From contig JAABTL010000015.1 in the NCBI GenBank assembly GCA_011389865.1, forward strand, positions 1 to 61,089: DNA of 61,089 bases, written 5' to 3'. Below the pieces are notes generated by a model that saw only the letters and a list, made by a program, of their open reading frames with translations, was not told the DNA's origin and did no database searches. The stretch is from Trueperaceae bacterium. GTDB lineage: Bacteria; Deinococcota; Deinococci; Deinococcales; Trueperaceae. Within the stretch, counting starts at the first letter, position 1, and each line of letters starts with the position of its first letter. Position numbers and translations under genes: made by a program. Shown piece after piece: positions 25,996-34,300 of this stretch.

Positions 25996-27546
25996 ATGCG
26001 TACCCCCCTGCCGCCGGCGGGCGCCGCCGCTGGCGCCCCGGACGCCGCGCCCAGCGAACCCGGTACGGGCCGCCCCGGGCGTGGCCCCCTGCGCGTGCTG
26101 CTGACCGGCGCCAACGGCTACATCGGCATGCGCTTGCTGCCGCTGCTGCTCGCGGCGGGCCACCAGGTGCACTGCCTGGTGCGCGATCCCCAGCGCTTCG
26201 CCGTGGCCCACGACCCCGAGCGCGGCATCTGGGTGCACCAGGCGGACCTGCTCGAGCCGCTCGACGAGGCCGGCCTGCCCGAGCGGCTCGACGCCGCCTA
26301 CTACCTGGTCCACAGCCTCTCGACCTCGGGCGACTTCGCCGACCTCGAGGCGCGCGCCGCCCGCAACTTCGCCGACTACCTCGCCCGCACCGGCGCGCGG
26401 CAGCTCGTCTACCTCGGCGGCCTCGGCGACGACGGCGCGCTCTCCCAGCACCTGGCCTCGCGCCGGCACGTCGAACGGGTCCTGCGCGAAGGGGAGGTGC
26501 CGGTGACGGTGCTGCGGGCGGGCATCATCGTCGGCGCCGGCAGCGCCAGCTTCGAGATCATCCGAGACCTCACGGAGAAGCTCCCCGTGATGGTCGCGCC
26601 CAAGTGGCTGCGCTCGCGCACGCAGCCGATCGCGGTGCGCGACGCGCTCGCCTACCTCGCCGGGGTACTCGACGAGCCACGCGCGATCGGCGAGACCTTC
26701 GACATCGGCGGCCCCGAGGTCCTCACGTACCAGACGATGCTGATGCGCTACGCGGCCGTGCGCGGCCTGCGCCGCTGGGTGCTCCCCGTGCCCATCCTCA
26801 CCCCGCACCTGTCGTCGTACTGGCTCTACTTCGTCACCTCCACCAGCTACCCGCTGGCGCGCAACCTGGTCGACTCGATGACCGTCGACGTGGTCGCGCG
26901 CGACGAGCGCATCCGCGACATCGTCCCGCTGGAACCGATCACCTACGAGGAGGCCGTGCGGCTCGCCTTCCAGAAGATCGAGCAGCAGACCGTCGTCTCC
27001 TCGTGGACGGACGCCGTCGTCTCCAGCCGCAGCGCGCTCGAGCTCGACCGGCTGGTGCAGGTCCCGGCACAGGGCGCCTACCACGACACCCGCCGCGGCC
27101 CGCTGCACGACCCGCCCGAAGAGGTGATCGACCGCCTGTGGCGCATCGGGGGAGCCAACGGCTGGTACCACGCCCAGTGGCTCTGGTGGCTCCGCGGGCT
27201 CCTCGACCGTCTGGTGGGCGGCACGGGCCTGCGCCGCGGCCGGCGACACCCCACCGAACTGCGCCCCGGCGACGCGCTCGACTTCTGGCGCGTGCTGGTC
27301 GCCAACCGCGAGCGCGGACGCCTGCTGCTGTACGCCGAGATGCGCCTACCCGGCGAGGCCTGGCTGGAGTTCGAGCTCGAGCGCGACGGCGACGACCCGC
27401 CCGTCCTCCGCCAGACGGCGACCTTCCGGCCCCACGGACTCGCCGGGCGCGCCTACTGGCTGCTCGTCACCCCCCTGCACGCCCTGGTGTTCGGCGGTCT
27501 GCTGCGGGGGCTGGTCGACGCGCGGGGGCGGGCCGGACGGGGCTGA
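25996..27546 (+). CDS. SDR-family NAD(P)-binding protein with DUF2867 domain
   Basis: A 516-residue protein. Residues 30-330 form an atypical short-chain dehydrogenase: VLLTGANGYIGMRLLPLLLA, CLVRDPQRF, AYYLVHSLSTSGDFADLEAR, and VTVLRAGIIVGAGSASFEII. Residues 350-510 are DUF2867, a START-like domain (RLWRIGGANGWYHAQWLWWL, DFWRVLV, YAEMRLPGEAWLEFELE, GLAGRAYWLLVTPLHALVFG). The fusion is common in bacteria and is often called a YcfH-like or 'NAD(P)H-binding' protein; the reaction is unknown. ATG 25996. The CPBP gene follows after 26 bases. Confidence 0.86.
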   Translation: MRTPLPPAGAAAGAPDAAPSEPGTGRPGRGPLRVLLTGANGYIGMRLLPLLLAAGHQVHCLVRDPQRFAVAHDPERGIWVHQADLLEPLDEAGLPERLDAAYYLVHSLSTSGDFADLEARAARNFADYLARTGARQLVYLGGLGDDGALSQHLASRRHVERVLREGEVPVTVLRAGIIVGAGSASFEIIRDLTEKLPVMVAPKWLRSRTQPIAVRDALAYLAGVLDEPRAIGETFDIGGPEVLTYQTMLMRYAAVRGLRRWVLPVPILTPHLSSYWLYFVTSTSYPLARNLVDSMTVDVVARDERIRDIVPLEPITYEEAVRLAFQKIEQQTVVSSWTDAVVSSRSALELDRLVQVPAQGAYHDTRRGPLHDPPEEVIDRLWRIGGANGWYHAQWLWWLRGLLDRLVGGTGLRRGRRHPTELRPGDALDFWRVLVANRERGRLLLYAEMRLPGEAWLEFELERDGDDPPVLRQTATFRPHGLAGRAYWLLVTPLHALVFGGLLRGLVDARGRAGRG

Positions 27547-27572
27547 GCAGCTGCCCGCCGTATCCTCGCCCC

Positions 27573-28388
27573 ATGCGCCCCCACGAGCCAGGCGAGGAGC
27601 GCCGGGTGCCCCCGGCGGCCCGCGCGTACTTCGGCATCGCGTTCGCGTGGACCTGGACGCTCTGGTGGACGGCCGCGGCGACCGGCCGCTCGGTCGCCGA
27701 GCCGGTCGGCGCCATGCTGTACATGGCGGGCGGACTCGGTCCGCTCCTCGGGGCGGCGTGGCTCGTGCTGCGCAGCGACCGCGGGTACCGGCGCGACTTC
27801 CTGCGCCGCGTCTGGGACCCCCGCCGGATCGCCGCCCCGTGGTGGTGGGCCCTCGTCGCGGTGGCCGCGGGTCCCGCCGTCCTGGGCGCCACCGTGGCCG
27901 CCGTCGCAGGTGCGGCCGCGGCCCTCCCCGCGTATGGCGTCGGGGCCGTCGGGGGCGCGATCGCGGTCGCGCTGCTGGCGGGGTTCGCCGAGGAGCCGGG
28001 CTGGCGCGGCGTCGCGGCGGACGCCTGGCAGCGACGGACGCTGCCCGCGGAGGCGGCCATCGGCATCGGCGCGATCTGGGCGCTCTGGCACCTGCCCCTC
28101 GCGTTCATCGACGGCAGCTACTACCACGCGCTCGGCTTCGGTTCGCTGGCGTTCTGGCTCACCCTCCTGGCACTCGTCGAGTTGGGCGTGCTCTACCTCT
28201 GGCTGGCCAACGGCAGCGGCGGCAGCATCCTCATCGCGATTCTCGCCCACGCGGGCTTCAACGTCGCAGCGTCCCTCGCGCCACGCAGCGCGACCGGCGA
28301 CGTGACCGCCTTCGTCGCGATCACCGTCGCGACCGTGGTCGTGGTGGCGGCGACGCGGGGCCGGCTGCGCGATCCCGCCGCCCGCTGA
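27573..28388 (+). CDS. CPBP-family intramembrane protease
   Basis: A 271-residue membrane protein with about seven helices. The CPBP (Abi) motifs are present in order: AEEPGWRG (EExxxR variant), IWALWHLP (the W/FxxxH motif) and HAGFN (HxxxN). These residues form the metal-free glutamate/histidine active site of Rce1-type proteases, which cleave prenylated or membrane peptides and in bacteria often mature or resist bacteriocins. ATG 27573. It shares a transcription direction with the SDR-DUF2867 gene, and a strong hairpin follows. Confidence 0.87.
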   Translation: MRPHEPGEERRVPPAARAYFGIAFAWTWTLWWTAAATGRSVAEPVGAMLYMAGGLGPLLGAAWLVLRSDRGYRRDFLRRVWDPRRIAAPWWWALVAVAAGPAVLGATVAAVAGAAAALPAYGVGAVGGAIAVALLAGFAEEPGWRGVAADAWQRRTLPAEAAIGIGAIWALWHLPLAFIDGSYYHALGFGSLAFWLTLLALVELGVLYLWLANGSGGSILIAILAHAGFNVAASLAPRSATGDVTAFVAITVATVVVVAATRGRLRDPAAR

Positions 28389-28431
28389 TTCCGGGCGCCC
28401 GTCCTCACGCCAGGGCGGCGACCATCGTGAG

Positions 28432-28459
28432 CCCGGCGGGTCAAGTGAGACCCGCCGGG
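28432..28459. terminator. Bidirectional terminator-like hairpin
   Basis: Perfect 11-bp stem CCCGGCGGGTC / GACCCGCCGGG, loop AAGTGA, between the convergent CPBP and ester-cyclase-like genes. Confidence 0.7.
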
Positions 28460-28491
28460 TGACGGCGTGTTGACGGTAGGCCGAGGCGCGC

Positions 28492-28908
28492 TCAGACCCA
28501 GCCCAACTGCTTTCTCACCTCGTAATCGTTCCACACCTTCGTGGCATGACGGATGCGGTCTCCCTCGAAGTGCAGGATGAACACGCAGTGGCTCTCCATG
28601 CTCTTGCCGGTGGGCGGCACCGGCAGGCCCTCCCCCGTGTGCGTGCCGCGGATTAGGTAGTGGACGAGCACCCGCTGGAGCCCCTGGTCGACGCCGACCG
28701 ACAGCACCTCGTGCCGGAAGTCCGGGACGGGCGCCAACACGTTCTGCAGGAACGTCGCGTAGGCCTCGAGGGTGTGGATGTCGGCGAACATCTCGCCCTC
28801 GTGTTCGAAGGTGGCGTCCGGCGTGCAGTAAGCCCGGCACGCCTCCCAGCCCGCACCGCTCGTGCAGGCCTGGTGGAAGCTCGTCGCGATGGTCTCGATG
28901 TTGGGCAT
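28492..28908 (-). CDS. Ester-cyclase/SnoaL-like NTF2-fold protein
   Basis: A 138-residue cytosolic protein of the SnoaL-like ester cyclase group: TIATSFHQACTSGAGWEACR, YCTPDATFEHEGEMFADIHT, and HCVFILHFEGDRIRHATKVW, ending in a tail DYEVRKQLGWV that is typical of the family. SnoaL enzymes close the ring of polyketide esters, but the catalytic histidine/aspartate pair cannot be confirmed; many homologues have no known reaction. ATG 28908 after GGAGG. It stands alone, between two hairpin regions. Confidence 0.78.
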   Translation of the reverse strand: MPNIETIATSFHQACTSGAGWEACRAYCTPDATFEHEGEMFADIHTLEAYATFLQNVLAPVPDFRHEVLSVGVDQGLQRVLVHYLIRGTHTGEGLPVPPTGKSMESHCVFILHFEGDRIRHATKVWNDYEVRKQLGWV

Positions 28909-29004
28909 GTCGACCTCCGGTCAATCGCCTGCGCCCCGCGTCCCCGCGCGGGCCAGTCCGTCGACGACGTCCGACGCGACGCCGCAGGACCGATGGCGCG
29001 GGTG

Positions 29005-29556
29005 CTACCGCGCCGGATCCACCACGGGACGGAAGGTGACACGCGTGTCGCCGTCACGAGGATTCACGGCCCCGGTGAAGCTGAACACCGTGTGGTTCAC
29101 GAAGCCGAACTCGGGCGCCATGGTCTCGAACCATGCCGCGCCGTGGAGCATCAACTCGACGTCCGGGAACTGGAACTCGGGATCGAGCATGGCCTCGATG
29201 CGGACCTCGAGCGGCGGCGGCGACGGCTCGCCGAAGTAGCCCTTCATGGTCCAGACGAGCCTCGTGCCATCCGGCGTTTCGGCGTACCCACGAACGTCCA
29301 TCACGCGGACGCCATCGCGCCTGATGAGCAGGTGGTTGGTCCAATCCGCCGTGGCACCGGCGAAGAGCCCCTCGGTGAACTCGCCGCTCAACTGGACTTC
29401 CATTCGAATACCCTCGGGCACCAGCCCGACGAGGTTGTTCGTGTGGATCTGACCTTCGAGCACCATGTACGCCTCGGCAGCCTCGCCTTGCGCCAAGGCG
29501 CTACCCGCGACGGCGATCAGCAGTGACAGGACGACGGTGAACAGCGACTTCCGCAT
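29005..29556 (-). CDS. Secreted DUF3237-like protein, paralogue 1
   Basis: A 183-residue exported protein (signal MRKSLFTVVLSLLIAVAGSA, cut near LAQG). The rest matches the DUF3237 barrel-like family: GLVPEGIRMEVQLSGEFTEG, LIRRDGVRVMDVRGYAETPD, and WFETMAPEFGFVNHTVFSFT. DUF3237 proteins are usually cytosolic and unexported; this one and two others in the window (47428 and 60544) carry signals. The shared LHGAAWF-x-TMAP segment shows common descent. Function unknown. ATG 29556 follows GGAGG. A conserved double-hairpin leader and a promoter repeat lie upstream. Confidence 0.8.
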   Translation of the reverse strand: MRKSLFTVVLSLLIAVAGSALAQGEAAEAYMVLEGQIHTNNLVGLVPEGIRMEVQLSGEFTEGLFAGATADWTNHLLIRRDGVRVMDVRGYAETPDGTRLVWTMKGYFGEPSPPPLEVRIEAMLDPEFQFPDVELMLHGAAWFETMAPEFGFVNHTVFSFTGAVNPRDGDTRVTFRPVVDPAR

Positions 29557-29580
29557 GGCATCCTCCGCTCCTGCGCCGCA

Positions 29581-29704
29581 CCCGCAGCCCATAGGGGACG
29601 CGGGCACGCGCCGGAATCGGGTGCGTGTGACCTGCCTCGGGTTCCCGCGCAGCCTCCGTGTTCTCCCGGCGCCGGAACGCTTCGCGACCGCGTGGCATCG
29701 GTCG
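29581..29704 (-). promoter_or_regulatory. Structured leader upstream of DUF3237 paralogue 1
   Basis: Two hairpins: a proximal one (CCCGC...CCC-ata-GGG...GCGGG at 29581-29604), ending 24 bases from the start codon, and a distal one CGACCG-cgtggcat-CGGTCG (29685-29704). The leader of paralogue 2 (47983-48107) has both at matching positions; in the proximal hairpin the stem bases differ between copies but pairing is kept. Likely a cis-acting RNA or operator pair. Confidence 0.4.
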
Positions 29705-29851
29705 GCACAGGACCATCGAATGTGGAGGTGAAGGCGCTTCCTACCCGACCCACGGACCGGGTCTGGCCGATGCGGCTTGGAGCAACAACCAGGCTCGCCT
29801 GAGAATAGCACGGGCGAACGGGGCTCCCGGGAACGGCAAGCGGCGGGCCAC

Positions 29852-30025
29852 CACGAAACCGGCGCCCCTCGGGGCGCCGCGCCTTCTCTTGCTTGATGTT
29901 CACCAACATACCCCGATATGCGGCATCCGTCAAGAACTTGCGGCTGCCCGCAGCCACGCGCGTCGGAAACGGGCGAAATCAGGCCCACAAGCCAGGGAAT
30001 CGGCGCCCGAACCCCCGGTTTCGTG
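29852..30025 (-). repeat. Dispersed ~172 bp repeat, copy A
   Basis: Bounded by perfect 11-bp inverted ends CACGAAACCGG / CCGGTTTCGTG. Inside, read on the minus strand, are a -35 TTGACG, a 17-bp spacer, a -10 TATGTT, and then an 18-base self-complementary GC hairpin (29861-29878). About 60 percent identical to copies B and C overall, with a 30-base identical block at the left end. It lies 296 bases from the DUF3237 paralogue 1 start, pointing toward it. No target-site duplication is visible. No protein is likely: the frame shared by the copies has a stop in this one. Confidence 0.75.
29905..29933 (-). promoter_or_regulatory. Sigma70-like promoter inside repeat copy A
   Basis: Minus strand TTGACG (29933-29928), 17-bp spacer, TATGTT (29910-29905). 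The same boxes and spacing occur in all three copies. The spacer and -10 share a palindrome CATACC..GGTATG, here with one mismatch per arm pair. Confidence 0.6.
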
Positions 30026-30124
30026 ACCCCGGCCGCGCGGGGTCGGCGTCCCTGGCGGCACGGGGTTGTCGACCGACACCTGCTCGCCTCGCCCCGCTCT
30101 CATCGTGCACGGCGAAACTAGACC

Positions 30125-30496
30125 ATGGATCCGATCACGCCACCGACGACGCTCTCCGAGCGCGACGCCGGCGTCGGCCTGACGGGCCAGGTGCTCGAGG
30201 GCTTCGCCCGCAAGCTCTTCGGCGGCGCGCTGCGCGGCCTCGCCGGCAAGACCGCCGGCGCGATCGGCAAGACGGCCACCAGCGCCGTCACCACCTTCGC
30301 GACCACCTACGCCATCGGCAAGGTGGCCGACGCCTACTACGGCGGGGGCCGGACGCTCGACACGGCGCGCATCCGCGAGGTCTTCGCCGCCGAGCTCGAG
30401 CGCGGCCGGACGCTGTTCGACCGCTACCAGGGCGACGTCCGCCAGCGAACGGCCACCACCGACCTGGGCGAGCTCACGCGGCAGCTGCGGATGTGA
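30125..30496 (+). CDS. Small protein resembling a DUF697-type C-terminal domain
   Basis: A 123-residue protein. The stretch GKTATSAVTTFATTYAIGKV with ADAYYGGGRTLDTARIREVF looks like the C-terminal hydrophobic domain of DUF697/GTPase-associated proteins, where TTYALG-x-hh-x-x-Yh is conserved and followed by acidic helices (FAAELERGRTLFDRYQGDV). No GTPase domain is present, so it is either a stand-alone membrane-associated domain or a remnant. Function unknown. ATG 30125. It lies between repeat copy A and the second MazEF-type module. Confidence 0.55.
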   Translation: MDPITPPTTLSERDAGVGLTGQVLEGFARKLFGGALRGLAGKTAGAIGKTATSAVTTFATTYAIGKVADAYYGGGRTLDTARIREVFAAELERGRTLFDRYQGDVRQRTATTDLGELTRQLRM

Positions 30497-30538
30497 TGGC
30501 CGGCGGCGCGCTCCCGAGCGCGCCGCGGCAACGTGCGC

Positions 30539-30883
30539 TCAGAGCGCAAGCCCGAGGTAGAGCGCCAACCCCTGGTCGATCGCGGCCAACTCCGCCTCCG
30601 AGACCCGGCCCACCAGCCGCTGCACGCGCCGCTTGTCGACGGACCGGACCTGATCGGTAAGGACCCACGAGGGCTGGCGCAGCCCGCAGTCGCCCGCGGC
30701 CAAAACCGGGTACAGGGCGCCCTCGCCGGTGCGCCCGGTGACGGGGACGATCGCGACCAGCGGGTAGCGCTGCGCGGTCACGACCTCCGGGTCGCTCACG
30801 ACCACGCACGGCCGCAGGCCCCGCTGCTCGTGCCCGAAGGTCGACTCGAGATCGACGACCACGACGCTGCCGCGCTCGATCAC
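30539..30883 (-). CDS. MazF/PemK-type endoribonuclease toxin, second module
   Basis: A 114-residue toxin with the MazF pattern: GSVVVVDLESTFGHEQRGLR then PCVVVSDPEVV, VAIVPVTGR, and the LTDQVRSVDKRRVQRLVGRV strand-helix that is characteristic of the ChpB/MazF C-terminus. GTG 30883 overlaps the antitoxin stop (GTGA), so it is translationally coupled. It would cleave mRNA when free of its partner. It is only distantly related to the toxin at 863. Confidence 0.88.
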   Translation of the reverse strand: MIERGSVVVVDLESTFGHEQRGLRPCVVVSDPEVVTAQRYPLVAIVPVTGRTGEGALYPVLAAGDCGLRQPSWVLTDQVRSVDKRRVQRLVGRVSEAELAAIDQGLALYLGLAL

Positions 30884-31185
30884 GGCTCGCCCACCCGCGA
30901 CCAGCCCTCTCCGTCGCGCCACACCACCGGGAACCCTCCCGCAGGATCGACGAGGCCCGTCGACTCCGCCGGTAGCGCGTCGCGGTACGCCGCCAGGCCC
31001 TGCTCGGCGACCTCCATGCTCTCGGGGTGCGGGGCGTCGAGCGAGCGGCGCAACTCCTGCCGCAAGCGGCGGTGGAGCTCGCGCTCCACGGCGTCGGCGA
31101 TGAAGCGGCTGCGGTTCCGCTCGAGCCGATCGATCCGCTCGACCAGGTCCTCGGGGAGGGTGATCGTGATCCGTGAGGCAGGCAT
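30880..31185 (-). CDS. Ribbon-helix-helix antitoxin, second MazEF-type module
   Basis: A 101-residue protein. SRITITLPEDLVERIDRLER then NRSRFIADAVERELHRRL is a standard RHH DNA-binding and dimerisation unit; the remainder, ending GGFPVVWRDGEGWSRV, is the likely toxin-binding tail. ATG 31185 is used; an upstream frame start at 31245 would add residues lacking the motif. A palindrome (31187-31207) lies immediately before the start and overlaps the ribosome-binding site, so autoregulation at both levels is possible. It ends four bases into the toxin gene. Confidence 0.85.
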   Translation of the reverse strand: MPASRITITLPEDLVERIDRLERNRSRFIADAVERELHRRLRQELRRSLDAPHPESMEVAEQGLAAYRDALPAESTGLVDPAGGFPVVWRDGEGWSRVGEP

Positions 31186-31186
31186 G

Positions 31187-31207
31187 GTACGACCTCCAGT
31201 GTCGTAC
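31187..31207. promoter_or_regulatory. Operator of the second MazEF-type module
   Basis: GTACGAC-ctccagt-GTCGTAC, perfect 7-bp arms, directly upstream of the antitoxin start. The half-site GGTACGAC is the same as at 605-612. Confidence 0.6.
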
Positions 31208-31332
31208 GAAGCATCATACCTCAGACGCATATCTGGCCTCCGCATGCCGTCACGCTAGCGCGGTCCACCCGCTCGACGGCGGCGGCGTAGGCCGTCTTCC
31301 CGGGAACCGCGAGCAGCCGGGCCGCCCAACGA

Positions 31333-31365
31333 GCGTGGGCCCCGAATCGCTCTCGGGGCCCACGC
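31333..31365 (-). terminator. Strong hairpin terminator after the 1567-aa lipoprotein gene
   Basis: Perfect 13-bp stem GCGTGGGCCCCGA / TCGGGGCCCACGC, loop ATCGCTC, about 26 bases past the stop at 31391. Outer ACGAGC/GCTCGT pairs extend it. Confidence 0.72.
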
Positions 31366-31390
31366 GGCGTGCTCGTTCGATGCGGCGCGC

Positions 31391-34300
31391 CTACTCGACG
31401 GTGACCAGCACCGTGATCTCGAGCGGCACGTCGGTCCGCGGCGAGTCGTTGAAGGCGATGCCGAAGCTCCCCTTGCGCAGGTCGACGCCGGCGTAGGTGC
31501 CACTCGGATCGCCGAAGCCACCGAAGAAGTAGGAGACGTCGGCGATCGGCGTGCTGCCGCTCGGATCGATCTCCTGCACCAGCCCCTCGACGGTGAACGA
31601 GCTCGTGTACGGCACCGCGAACGTCGTCGACTCGCTCATCTCGAGCTTGAGCGGCGCCGCGATCTGGATGACGGTGACGCCGAGAACGGAACCCTTGCAG
31701 ATGTAGTCGTTCTGGTCGACGCAGGGCCGGACCAACACCGAGCTGGCCGTGGCGACGCTTCGCCGCGCGAGCGAGCCCGAGGTCGTGGGAACGCGCACCT
31801 CGAAGAAGAAGGAGAAGTCTCCTGGGTTCGCGCCTGCGTCGCCGTCGGCGGCCGACGCGGACGACCCCTTGCCCGCCTGCAGCCCGAGGTAGGTCACCGT
31901 GACCAGGTGGTCGGGCACGAGCGGGCTCGTGGGCCGGGTGTTCTCGAGGGAGTCCAGCGCGCCGTCGCCGTCGGTATCGGCCAGGCCGGGATCGGTGCCG
32001 AGCGAGAGCTCGTCCGCGTCCGTGAGGCCGTCGCCGTCTGCGTCGCGGCGCAGCGGATCGGAGTACACCACGTAGCCGCCGCGGCCGGCGACGCTGACGA
32101 GCCAGGAGACGTCGACCTCATCCCCGTCGCTGCGGCCGTCACCGTCGCTGTCGGCGTTCAGAGGGTCGGTGAAGCGGATGGGGTCGCTGGTGTCGCTCGG
32201 GAACGGCACACCGTCCACCTCGACGCGGTCGAGGATGCCGTCGAAGTCCGAGTCGCGCTCCCGCGGGTTCGTGGGTCCCCAGCGGCGCTCGTCGTCGCAC
32301 ACGAAATCGCGGTTCGCGTCGCGGCAGCCGTGGTACTCCTCCCAATCGGTGAGGCCGTCGCCGTCGGTGTCGACGAGCCGCGGGTCGGACGTGACGGCGG
32401 TCGTGATCAGCGAACCGACGGCGTTCCGGTAGGTCACGTCCCACCCGAGCGTCTCGACGCGGTTGACGAGGCCGTCGGCGTCGTCGTCGCGCACGGTGTC
32501 GCCGTCCGGCTCGATCGGGTTCGAGCCGAGACGCACCTCCGCGCGGTCGTCGAGGCCGTCGCGGTCGGTGTCGCGGTCGAGCGGGTTGGTGGCGTACGGC
32601 GTGGTCGGATCGGTGAAGGGCGTCACGACGACCCGGGCGCCGGTCAGATCGACGTACGCGAAGCCGATGGCCTCCTGAAGGTCGTTGAGCCCGTCGCCGT
32701 CGGTGTCCGGCGCGCTCGGGTCGGTCGCCGCCGTCAGGCTGGTGGTGCCGAGCAGCGTGTGCGCGACGCCGTCGAGGGAGGTGGGCTGGATCGTCGGCAC
32801 CCCGTCGCCGTCGAGGTACACGGTGATCTCCGCGCAGCCCGGGTCGACGAGGAGTTCCTGGCAGTCGCTCAGGCCGTCGCCGTCGGTATCGGCGCGGCCT
32901 GGGTGCGCCATCGTCGGGTACGCGTCGCGACCGTCCTCCAGGCGGATGATCCAACGCACGCGCCGGTTGCCCTCGAACGGGCCGTACACCTCGTCGGCGT
33001 CGTCGATGCCGTCGCGATCGGTGTCGCGGCTGTCGGGGATGCCATCGGCCGGATCGACGTCGGCGTCGGAGTCGATGCTGCGGTAGAAGGCCTCCTCGAT
33101 CGCCTCGAGGTCGTCCTGATCGAGATCCTGCACGAAGGCGAAGGCGAAGTCCTGGTCGGAGAAGACCGTGGTGCTGCGGAAGTCGACGCCTGGGCGGGTG
33201 CCGACCGGGGTGATGTTGCCCTGTGGCCCGAGGACCCACCAGTCGCGCTCCTGGCCCGTGAGCGTGCGCGAGACCCGCTTGACGCGCCACAGGGTGTCGA
33301 CGCCGTTGACGGTGCGCGTCGAGTAGCTGCGGTCGAGCAGGTCGGCGTCCGCGCGCACGGTCGGGTCGAGGTTCACGTCGACGGCCTCGGGCACGTACTC
33401 GAGGCCGAGCACGTCCTCCATCACCTGCGCGAAGGTGATGCCCGACGGGCGCCCCGACGCGTCGAAGGTGCCGTTGGTGGCGACCTGGTGGCGCTCGAGC
33501 GGCGCGTTGCCGGCGTAGTTGATCTCGAGGTAGGCGGTGCGGTCGTTGACGTCCTGCTCGACGAACGCGAAGTCGCGGCCGAACTCGTCGACGATCGTGT
33601 AGCTCGCGACCTCGAAGGTCAGGCCGCGCGGGTTCGCCATGAGGCTCTCGACCAGGCTCGGGAACGCGCTGTCGGTCGCGAACCGGAACGGCCCCCGCTC
33701 GGGGTCCAGCGGCCCGATGCTGATCGGCGCGCCCGAGGCCGCGAACAGGGTCGCGACCGGCACGAACACGCTCGGGTCGCGCGGGTCCTGGATGCGCGCG
33801 GTGAGCTCGATGTCGCTGATCGTGAAGGCGATGTTGCTGGCGTTGCGCAGGTTGACCTCGACCGCCATCGAGGCGCCCTCGACCACGCGGGTCACGACCG
33901 ACTCGGCGGTGATCTCCGCCTCGCTCGCCAGGCTCGTGGCGTACTCGCGCTGGGTGGCGCGCACCGAGGCGCTCGTGAAGGTCGTCGAGCTCGAACCGCT
34001 CGCCCCGCCGGCGGCGGTGAACTTGAAGCCGCCCTCCTTGCCCTCCTCGCAGCCGCCGTAGGTGCAGACGGTCGCCTCGCCCTGCACGAACCACTCGAGC
34101 GTGCTGGAGGTCTCGCGCGCCTGGGCCGACTCCTGGGATTGCGCGAGGGTGGAGGCGAAGCTGCGGCTGTCGAGCGTGCGGGTGCCGCTGGCAGTCTGCT
34201 CCTCGAAACGCACGTCGAGCCGCAGGTCGACCGCGCCGACGTTGATGGCCACGCGCGGCAGGTCGGCGACGCGCGGGTTGCGGTTGTCGGTCGTCACCTC

